Position numbers and translations under genes: made by a program. 5,668 bases of DNA from Vulcanimicrobiota bacterium (GTDB lineage: Bacteria > Vulcanimicrobiota > Vulcanimicrobiia > Vulcanimicrobiales > Vulcanimicrobiaceae). Location of the stretch: contig PMUE01000055.1 of the NCBI GenBank assembly GCA_003167055.1, forward strand, positions 1 through 5,668. The letters are read 5' to 3'. Of this stretch, positions 1 to 5,358 are shown piece by piece (the first letter of the stretch is position 1; every line of letters starts with the position of its first letter). The notes below the pieces were generated by a model that saw nothing but the letters and a program-made list of their open reading frames with translations, did no database searches and had not been told where the DNA came from.

Positions 1-861
1 GCCGATGCGCGCGCCGTCGCCGACGATCTCCGGCAGCGACGCCTGATCCGACACCACGGCCGGCACGCCGGCGCACATCGCCTGCGCCGCCGCATAGCCG
101 AAGCCTTCATACAGCGACGGCACCGCGATCACCGCCGCGGTCGAGCACAATTCCAGCACCTCGCTGCGCGGCACGTAGCCGCGAAACTCCACCCGGTTCT
201 CAACGCCGAGCGCGCGCGCCAGGCCTTCGCACTCCTCTTGGTAGGGTGTGTACGGACCCACCGAAATCAAGCGCGCGCGTTCGAGAAACGGCAGCGTCTC
301 AATCAACGCTTCGAGATTTTTACGCCGCTCGACGGTCCCGATCGCGAGAATCGTTTTGCCGTCGCCACCCTTCCGGTCGATTGCGCAAAAGTCCGCGGCT
401 ACGCCCGGATACACCACGTGCACGATCGCGGGATCGAGCTCCGGCATCACCGAGAGCAATTCTTCGCGCGAGAAGGCCGAATCGACGGCAATCGCCGCTG
501 CGCGCCGATACCGATCGATCGAAAAGCGCCCGAAATAGTAGCGCGCGTACGGCCGCGCATGCGATTGCACCCGCAGCCACGCGACGTCGTGCACCGTCAC
601 CACATAAGGAATCGTCAACCCGAGCGGGACGGTTCCCGACGCGCAATGCACCACATCGGGCGCGGTTTGGCGCACGCGCTGCGGAAAGAGCACTTGATCC
701 CAGAAGACGCGACGATCGAAGCGCCACGGATCGAGTTTCGGCTCCGAGAGCTCGATCACGTCGACGTCCTGCGTCTCGAGCGCGTCGATTAGGCCGCGAA
801 CGTATTCGCCAATTCCGGTCGCAGTGCCGACGGTGAGTTGCGCGTCGACCGCGACTCTCAC
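1..861 (-). CDS. GT4-family glycosyltransferase (GT-B fold), C-terminus outside window
   Basis: The protein would transfer a sugar from an activated (nucleotide-linked) donor to a glycan or lipid acceptor at the cytoplasmic face. There are 287 residues visible, starting MRVAVDAQL with a glycine loop (GTATGIGEYVRGL, 12-24). The acceptor-side domain includes VVHC (70-73) and TVHDVAW (89-95), followed by a VDSAFSREEL segment (126-135) and VYPGV (150-154), both characteristic of GT4 enzymes. The donor-binding domain starts near 168 with AIGTVERRKNLEALIE (173-188, carrying the phosphate-binding Arg/Lys) and continues through EFRGYVPRSEVLELCSTA, VPSLYEGFGYAAAQAMCAGVP (248-267, seen as VPSLYEGFGY and AAAQAMCAGVP) and SLPEIVGDGA. 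The usual E-x7-E motif reads Glu252...Gln260 here. The GTG at 859-861 overlaps the TPR stop (GTGA). A GAGG lies ten bases upstream. Sugar and acceptor cannot be assigned; the usual length suggests about 80 residues are missing. Confidence 0.92.
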   Translation of the reverse strand, partial: MRVAVDAQLTVGTATGIGEYVRGLIDALETQDVDVIELSEPKLDPWRFDRRVFWDQVLFPQRVRQTAPDVVHCASGTVPLGLTIPYVVTVHDVAWLRVQSHARPYARYYFGRFSIDRYRRAAAIAVDSAFSREELLSVMPELDPAIVHVVYPGVAADFCAIDRKGGDGKTILAIGTVERRKNLEALIETLPFLERARLISVGPYTPYQEECEGLARALGVENRVEFRGYVPRSEVLELCSTAAVIAVPSLYEGFGYAAAQAMCAGVPAVVSDQASLPEIVGDGARIG

Positions 862-1649
862 CGTAACGCAGCCTCGAGCGCCGGAATCATCTGCGCGTGC
901 GGATCGACGGCGCGCGCCTGCTGCAAATACGCCTGCGCGCGGTCGCGATGACCCTCGTGCAGCGCGATCAAGCCCAGCCCCGCGTACGAATCGCCGCCGC
1001 CGGGATCGATCGCCACGCCGCGTTCGAACAGCCGCCGCGCATCGGCAAAGTCGCCGAAAAGATAGGCGTTGTTTGCTGCCGAGAGCAGATAGCCCATGTT
1101 GAGCGGTGCGAGCGCGAGCGCTTGTTCATCGAGCGCGAGCCCGGCCGGATAGTTCTGGCGCAAGGCCTCGTAGTTGGCGCTAATCGCATACGATTCCGCC
1201 ACCGCATCGGGATGCGTGCCGGCCGCAATCAGACGCTCGCGAAAGCGCGCCTCCAACTGCGATGCCGTCGCCAGATTGTAGCGCGCGACCAGCGCGACGT
1301 CGTGCTGCACCGCATCCACGTCGTCTGCGGCAAACGCATACTCGCGGCCGAGCACGTCGTTGCCCTGCGCGTGCGCGACCTGCGCCAGCAACGCGTCGCG
1401 ACGCGGACCGGCCGGCATGCGCAGTGCATAGCTTTGCGCGGCTGCAGCATCGCCCTGCGTGAGCGCGGTCTGCGCGAGCGCATCGTTCACGTACGCGGCC
1501 GGCGCAATCGCATCGATGGCGCTGTAGACGCGCAGACCAAAGGCCAGCGGGATATGCGCGACGAGCGCCTGTGGTGCGGCACGCGCGTACAGCGCATCCG
1601 AAGCGAACTGCACGAGCGCAAGCGCGACAACGACGCACACAACAACCAC
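858..1649 (-). CDS. Membrane-anchored TPR-repeat protein
   Basis: The protein has 263 residues with an uncleaved-looking hydrophobic segment at the extreme N-terminus (residues 1-14, mostly Val/Ala/Leu), followed by an all-helical, Ala-rich body that would face the periplasm. Two C-terminal helical pairs fit the TPR pattern well: about 186-216 (NNAYLFGDFADARRLFERG, then AIDP) and about 220-250 (YAGLGLIALHEGHRDRAQAY, then AVDP). Degenerate TPR-like pairs lie at about 55-80, 85-108 and 155-183. TPR domains act as protein-binding scaffolds; the partner is unknown. The GTG at 1647-1649 is used, but no ribosome site precedes it. The frame is open to 1724, and a CTG at 1668-1670 would add LPRAIVA, giving the membrane anchor a basic flank, so the true start may be upstream. 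It follows the barrel gene by 34 bases and its TGA overlaps the glycosyltransferase GTG by four bases, pointing to joint work in surface-glycan synthesis (inference). Confidence 0.78.
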   Translation of the reverse strand: MVVVCVVVALALVQFASDALYARAAPQALVAHIPLAFGLRVYSAIDAIAPAAYVNDALAQTALTQGDAAAAQSYALRMPAGPRRDALLAQVAHAQGNDVLGREYAFAADDVDAVQHDVALVARYNLATASQLEARFRERLIAAGTHPDAVAESYAISANYEALRQNYPAGLALDEQALALAPLNMGYLLSAANNAYLFGDFADARRLFERGVAIDPGGGDSYAGLGLIALHEGHRDRAQAYLQQARAVDPHAQMIPALEAALR

Positions 1650-1683
1650 GGCGACGATAGCGCGTGGCAGACGAGCGTTCGCG

Positions 1684-2781
1684 TTAGAACTTGATGGTGA
1701 AATTGACGTTGGCGTTGGTTTGCGTCAACGCATTCGACGGCACGAGGTTGTCTTGGAAGTGATACTGACTGGCCGAGAACGAGATGGCGCTCGACCAGCG
1801 CGGAATTTTGTACGTCAGCTGCGCGCCGTAGATGGTGTTGTTCGCATCGAGATTCGACATCCCCGGCTGACCGTAGGTGCCGAGCAAATGCTGCGTGTCG
1901 AATTGCAAGTTCGCGGTCAGCGAACGCGTGACCGGCACCGTGACGCCGGTCGAGAGCGTGTGCGCGCTGACGTCGGCGTAGGCCGGCACGAACACCGGCA
2001 GATTGTCGCCGGCAAGATTGAGCGTCGTCGCGGAGCCGACAGTCGTAAATTGCGGCGCGCTCAACGTGGCATGCTCGAGTTGGCTCGAAAGATCCACGCC
2101 GACGTTGCGGCCGCCTGCGCGCACGTCGAGCGTCGCGCCGGCACCGAGTGCACCGTTGGTAAAGTTCGTTTGCAGGTTCTGCGTTTGCGCGGCTTCAGCG
2201 TGCGGCGAGAAGTTCAGCTTCCCCAGATGCAGCGGCATCCGCACGCTCGCGCCTTGCGCAGCGTTGGGCGCGCCGGCTTCTAGTGACGTCGGCGCGAACG
2301 CAGCCGGCGGCAGCGGCGCGACTTGCAAGTGCGAGAGGTCGAAGCGCTGCGTTGCCGGCGCATCGGTCGGATCCGGCGCGGCGCCTTCGTAATATTCAAC
2401 CGCAGGGACGTGTAGCTGCGAACTCAGATCGGCAATCGAGCTGACGCGCGACGGCGAAGGCGGCGCGAACGATGGATCGGAAAGCGTGAGACTCGCTGAC
2501 GGCAGCTCGGCAACGATCGCCGGTGCGGTCACCGTCGTCGGCGCGGTGTCATCGACGCGGAAGGCCAGATCGCGCAGCGGCGTTTCCGCCAGCGCATCGC
2601 CGCCTACCGCATTAGACGTGGCATCGCGATCGCTCGCTTCACCGAAGAGCCGCGCGAAAAGTTGCGCCGAGAGATCGATCGACGGCGGTGCAAACGTATT
2701 CGCGAGTGAGGCTGAGACAACGCCGGGCCAGAGTACTGAGGCTAGTACTCCAATCTGCAGCACGCAGAGCCACCGACGCAT
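1684..2781 (-). CDS. Unrecognised secreted protein, probable outer-membrane beta-barrel
   Basis: I do not recognise this 365-residue protein. It begins MRRW followed by a hydrophobic stretch to about residue 23 and a plausible signal-peptidase I site near VSA-S (24/25). Cys6 is inside the hydrophobic core and is not a lipobox. Residues about 26-180 are rich in Ala, Pro, Ser and Thr with little sign of fold and look like a disordered linker. From about 183 to the end there are repeated short stretches of alternating polar and apolar residues separated by Gly/Asn/Asp turns, for example TLDVRAGG (217-224), SLTANLQFDTQH (287-298), YGAQLTYKI (318-326) and SAISFSASQYHF (331-342). The last strand is NANVNFTIKF, ending in Phe like a BAM recognition signal. 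No cysteines occur after the signal. The ATG has a strong ribosome site. It is the first gene after the Lpt block, and an envelope role is inferred. A periplasmic beta-rich protein is the main alternative. Confidence 0.75.
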   Translation of the reverse strand: MRRWLCVLQIGVLASVLWPGVVSASLANTFAPPSIDLSAQLFARLFGEASDRDATSNAVGGDALAETPLRDLAFRVDDTAPTTVTAPAIVAELPSASLTLSDPSFAPPSPSRVSSIADLSSQLHVPAVEYYEGAAPDPTDAPATQRFDLSHLQVAPLPPAAFAPTSLEAGAPNAAQGASVRMPLHLGKLNFSPHAEAAQTQNLQTNFTNGALGAGATLDVRAGGRNVGVDLSSQLEHATLSAPQFTTVGSATTLNLAGDNLPVFVPAYADVSAHTLSTGVTVPVTRSLTANLQFDTQHLLGTYGQPGMSNLDANNTIYGAQLTYKIPRWSSAISFSASQYHFQDNLVPSNALTQTNANVNFTIKF

Positions 2782-2784
2782 GAT

Positions 2785-2790
2785 CCCTCC
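2785..2790 (-). promoter_or_regulatory. Strong Shine-Dalgarno sequence
   Basis: The minus strand reads GGAGGG, then ATC, then the ATG at 2781-2779. This is a near-consensus anti-16S match at a short spacing. It fixes the start of the barrel-like protein. It contrasts with the neighbouring genes, whose starts overlap the previous stop and have weak or no ribosome sites, so this gene appears to be initiated independently. Confidence 0.7.
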
Positions 2791-2795
2791 GTCAA

Positions 2796-2822
2796 CTGCG
2801 GCTAACCACCCCTGGACCGCAG
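2796..2822 (-). repeat. Inverted repeat / putative 5'-leader hairpin
   Basis: A perfect 6-bp inverted repeat (ctgcgg at 2796-2801, ccgcag at 2817-2822) encloses a 15-base interior. That interior can itself form a 3-bp stem (cca 2806-2808 with tgg 2813-2815) around a cccc/gggg loop. In the minus-strand transcript the hairpin ends five bases before the GGAGGG ribosome site and leaves it exposed. No U-run follows, so it is not an intrinsic terminator for the nuclease gene. It could stabilise the leader or be chance in GC-rich DNA. Confidence 0.3.
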
Positions 2823-2831
2823 GCGACTTCT

Positions 2832-2861
2832 AGTATCGTCCTAAAAGGGCGGACGTTTCAG
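2832..2861 (-). promoter_or_regulatory. Possible weak sigma70-like promoter for the barrel-protein gene
   Basis: Read on the minus strand, CTGAAA (2861-2856) matches four of six bases of TTGACA, and GATACT (2837-2832) matches four of six of TATAAT, with an 18-base spacer. It would start a transcript with a leader of roughly 40-45 bases before the ATG at 2781. Two mediocre boxes can occur by chance, so this is only a candidate. Read-through from the upstream operon is equally possible, since no intrinsic terminator separates the two gene runs. Confidence 0.2.
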
Positions 2862-3272
2862 TTAGACTCCGGCCCCATGGTTGCCTTCGTCGGCTAAGTA
2901 CCGTCGCGCGATAAGGACGGCGGCGTAGTCGTCGATCGGGCGCGGCGGCAGTTGCATCCCTAAAGGGATCAAGCGGCGCCACCCGCGGGGCGGATGATCG
3001 GCAAAGTAGAGCGAGCGAGCCCGCAGGGTCGTTTCGCGCTCATCGACGTAGGTCACCGGCACCCCCAAGCCGACCAGCTGACCCCCCAGCGCCCGAGCGT
3101 TGGTTCCGGTCCCGACCGCGATCGCGGCGATTGCCCATCGTTCCAGCAGCAACCGTACCCGCGCGCCGAAATCGGCAATCGGCGCTATCCCTAAATCGCG
3201 CGCCTCGCCGTGCTGATCAACTACCGCAAACCCGACCTTGCGCGTGCCCGGGTCAATGCCGAGAATCGTCAC
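2862..3272 (-). CDS. YqgF/RuvX-like RNase H-fold nuclease (putative pre-16S rRNA processing or Holliday-junction resolvase-like)
   Basis: This is a 136-residue cytoplasmic protein of the RuvC/YqgF superfamily; members process the 5' end of 16S rRNA or act as RuvX-type resolvases. The first strand carries GIDPGTRKVGFAV (residues 5-17, catalytic Asp7). A central VGTGT is at 53-57, YVDERETTLRAR at 75-86 (Asp77/Glu78), and IDDYAAVLIARRYL at 113-126 supplies the C-terminal acidic pair Asp114/Asp115. The PPRGWRRLIPLGMQLPPRPIDD stretch (94-115, in two parts PPRGWRRLIPLG and MQLPPRPIDD) resembles the cyanobacterial YqgF-like branch rather than Escherichia coli YqgF, where a GLP-type motif would stand in place of VGTGT. 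The length is normal for the family. The GTG start at 3270-3272 overlaps the DUF3084 stop by four bases (GTGA), with no clear ribosome site. All acidic residues expected for activity appear present. Which substrate it acts on cannot be decided here. Confidence 0.88.
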   Translation of the reverse strand: MTILGIDPGTRKVGFAVVDQHGEARDLGIAPIADFGARVRLLLERWAIAAIAVGTGTNARALGGQLVGLGVPVTYVDERETTLRARSLYFADHPPRGWRRLIPLGMQLPPRPIDDYAAVLIARRYLADEGNHGAGV

Positions 3273-4219
3273 TTGGCACGCGTCAGCGTGACGACCAGCG
3301 GAATGCCGCCCGTATGCGGATAGACATCTTCCGACGCAAAGGCGGTCATCAAGTAGTTGCCCTTGCCGCTCGCGAGCTCGGTGCGCATGACGTCGAGCGA
3401 CGGATAGAGCGCGACGACTTGCACGTTGCCTGAAAGAAACAGCGGTAGCTTGAGTTGCGAGCGGATCGTCGCGGCGACGAGCTGCTGCACCTCGCCAATG
3501 GCAAGGCTCGGGTCGGCATGCGCGTTGCCCGGGATCTGAATCGATCCGATCTCGCCGCCCTTTTTCACTAGCAACACGTCTGGAATCAGATTTAATTCAA
3601 AGTGAATCGTGTCGTTGCGATAGAGATTCTGCGGCGCGGTGACAAACATGATGAGATCGCTCGCGAGATTCGCCTCGGTCACTTGCGGACCGCCGAATTC
3701 ATCGGTGAGCGTCTTGTCGATGTTGGCCGGCGGTACGTAACGCCTGAGACCGCCGCGCGCACCTTGATTCTGATTGAGGTAGCTGACCGACGCCCGATAG
3801 AACCGCTCGATCTCGGCGAGCCGCTCATCGACCGGCGTGCCCTGCTTGATCTTCAAGAACGACGGCACCATCAGCGCGTTGACCGGCACAACGATCTCGC
3901 CGGTGTTGACCTTCGCTTCTAAGTCGCGCTGCTGCGCTTCGAGTTGTGCGATACGCGTCGTGATCTGATTCATCCGGAAGAACGCGGTTCGCACTTCGCG
4001 CGACACCAACAGCGCCACCAGCGTGACGCTCAGGGCGATCAGCATGCCGGTGCCGATCGCGACGATCGTGGACGTGTAGCGCGGACGAATCCCGAATAGC
4101 GTGAGGCGACGGCGGCCGACCTGATGCCCGACACGATCGCCGACGTAGGCGATGGCACCGGCAATGACCATGATCAGCAACACGCTGCCGCTGCCGCGAA
4201 CCAGATCGACCCAATTCAT
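3269..4219 (-). CDS. DUF3084 domain-containing membrane protein
   Basis: The protein has 316 residues and unknown biochemical function. It starts with a membrane segment (about 11-27), then the conserved-looking GDRVGHQVGRRRLTLFGIRPR linker (27-47, read as two parts: GDRVGHQVGRRR and LTLFGIRPR). A second membrane segment follows at about 50-72, then SREVRTAFF and a short coiled-coil-like stretch at about 84-105. The remaining two thirds is soluble and mixed alpha/beta. I recognise the N-terminal two-helix layout with its GDR(L/V)G...R..LFG(I/L)RPR linker as that of the cyanobacterial DUF3084 family; this is recall, not a search. The ATG at 4217-4219 overlaps the permease stop (ATGA). The frame stays open upstream to 4456, but that stretch lies inside the permease gene and has no membrane-protein character, so the longer start is rejected. 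No clear Shine-Dalgarno is present, in keeping with translational coupling. Its position in an Lpt operon suggests an envelope role, which is inference. Confidence 0.82.
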   Translation of the reverse strand: MNWVDLVRGSGSVLLIMVIAGAIAYVGDRVGHQVGRRRLTLFGIRPRYTSTIVAIGTGMLIALSVTLVALLVSREVRTAFFRMNQITTRIAQLEAQQRDLEAKVNTGEIVVPVNALMVPSFLKIKQGTPVDERLAEIERFYRASVSYLNQNQGARGGLRRYVPPANIDKTLTDEFGGPQVTEANLASDLIMFVTAPQNLYRNDTIHFELNLIPDVLLVKKGGEIGSIQIPGNAHADPSLAIGEVQQLVAATIRSQLKLPLFLSGNVQVVALYPSLDVMRTELASGKGNYLMTAFASEDVYPHTGGIPLVVTLTRAK

Positions 4220-5358
4220 TCTAACGCAGCGCGGCGCAAGCGCGCGAGTCCGATTGCGGTGAAGATGATGTTGGGCACCCAGGCCCACAGCGGCGCCAGC
4301 GTGACAAAGGCCTGCGAGACGAACGAAAACACGGTGAGCACGATGTAGTACACGAACACGATCGCGACCGCGAGCCCGAAGCCGACACTCGTGCCGCCAC
4401 CACTGCGCGCTGCGCGCATGCCGTACGGAATCGCGATCAGCACGAACACGAAGCACGCAAACGGTTCGGCGAGCTTCTCCTGGTAGGTCGTAACGTACTT
4501 GCGCAGCTCGTTTTGCGTGAGTTGACCCGAGCGCACGATATCAGCGATCTCAGCACGGCTCAAATTCTCAGGATCGTTTTGGCTCAAGCGTTTGACGATG
4601 TCCGTTGGCTTCTCGCCGAGTTGAACCTGCTGCTGGGCGACGCGCGGTTCCGAGATCAGCGTACCGTCGGGATTGAAGCGATACAGGCTCGCATTTTCCA
4701 GCTGCCATTGATCTGCCGAGAAGTCGGCACGGTCGGCGAAGATGATCTGGGTGGGCACGTCGTTACGGTCATATTGGATCAGCGTCACGTGCAACAGCGC
4801 CTGCGTGTGCTTTTCATACGACGTCGCTACCGTGATCTGCTTGCCGCCACCGGGCAGCGGCGCCGACACGGTCAAATCGCGATTGAATGCACTCACCTTA
4901 TTGAGCACTTGGTCTTCGATTTGCGCCACTTGATCGGCGGCAAAGGGCGCAATATATTCCTGAATCACGAACGTCACCAACGACATGACGAGCCCTGCCG
5001 CAAGGAGCGGAATCGTCATGCGCGTGAAGCTGATGCCGCCGGCTTTCATTGCGGTGAGCTCGCTCTCGCCCGAGAGCCGTTGAATCGCAAGCAGCGTCCC
5101 GAGCAGCAGTGCCATCGGAATCACCAGCCCCATGTAGCCCGGCAATGCCCAGAAGAAGATCTCGATCGCTGCCCAGAGCGGCACGTGTTCGCTCGAAACC
5201 ATGCGTCCGATCGCGAGCAACTGCGTCGCCGCGAAGATCAGCGTGAATGCCGAGAGCCCAAATATGAACGGACCGCTGAGCTCGGTGAGCATGTAGCGGT
5301 CGAGAATCGAGAGCCGAGTGTAGCGCCGAATCCGGCGCACCGGTAGCGAGGCTGCCAC
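4216..5358 (-). CDS. LptF/LptG-family (YjgP/YjgQ) LPS export permease
   Basis: This 380-residue inner-membrane protein should pair with LptB to move LPS from the inner membrane to the periplasmic bridge. The expected architecture is visible. Three N-terminal membrane segments lie at about 29-50, 63-92 and 112-137, a hydrophilic periplasmic domain at about 140-290 should be the beta-jellyroll, and three C-terminal segments lie at about 299-315, 326-350 and 355-374. The family coupling region SGESELTAMKAGGIS is at 96-110, and the EKLAEPF...PYGMRA stretch at 294-315 is also typical. The GTG at 5356-5358 is chosen because it overlaps the lptB stop by one base and leaves the basic N-terminus plus ILDRYMLTEL intact. 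A GAGGG lies about 12 bases upstream, rather far for a strong ribosome site. LptF and LptG cannot be told apart from this sequence. Only one permease is present, so it either acts as a homodimer or its partner is encoded elsewhere. Confidence 0.93.
   Translation of the reverse strand: MAASLPVRRIRRYTRLSILDRYMLTELSGPFIFGLSAFTLIFAATQLLAIGRMVSSEHVPLWAAIEIFFWALPGYMGLVIPMALLLGTLLAIQRLSGESELTAMKAGGISFTRMTIPLLAAGLVMSLVTFVIQEYIAPFAADQVAQIEDQVLNKVSAFNRDLTVSAPLPGGGKQITVATSYEKHTQALLHVTLIQYDRNDVPTQIIFADRADFSADQWQLENASLYRFNPDGTLISEPRVAQQQVQLGEKPTDIVKRLSQNDPENLSRAEIADIVRSGQLTQNELRKYVTTYQEKLAEPFACFVFVLIAIPYGMRAARSGGGTSVGFGLAVAIVFVYYIVLTVFSFVSQAFVTLAPLWAWVPNIIFTAIGLARLRRAALE

Noticed and set aside
238..836. 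Three overlapping plus-strand frames opposite the glycosyltransferase
   Set aside because: They are shadows in three frames of a well-supported GT4 gene; their products are Arg-rich and featureless.
897..1694. 265-codon open frame on the plus strand opposite the TPR gene
   Set aside because: The product is Arg-rich with no domain pattern, while the minus strand gives TPR motifs, a membrane anchor and a GTGA junction with the next gene.
2796..2822. Intrinsic terminator after the nuclease gene
   Set aside because: The stem is only six pairs with an imperfect interior and no U-run follows on the minus strand.
1720..2833. Plus-strand frames opposite the barrel-like protein
   Set aside because: They are low-complexity Arg/Ala/Ser products with no ribosome-site or motif support; the minus-strand gene has a signal peptide and strong Shine-Dalgarno.
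2839..2855. GTCC/GGAC short inverted repeat after the nuclease stop
   Set aside because: Only four pairs across a nine-base loop; indistinguishable from chance.
4220..4456. N-terminal extension of the DUF3084 frame
   Set aside because: It would overlap the permease gene by over 230 bases and encodes Arg/His-rich sequence, whereas ATG 4219 gives an ATGA overlap and the expected membrane-helix start.
4513..5346. 277-codon open frame on the plus strand opposite the LptF/G gene
   Set aside because: It is antisense to a clearly recognisable permease, its product is His/Arg-rich without any motif, and long antisense frames are expected in GC-rich coding DNA.
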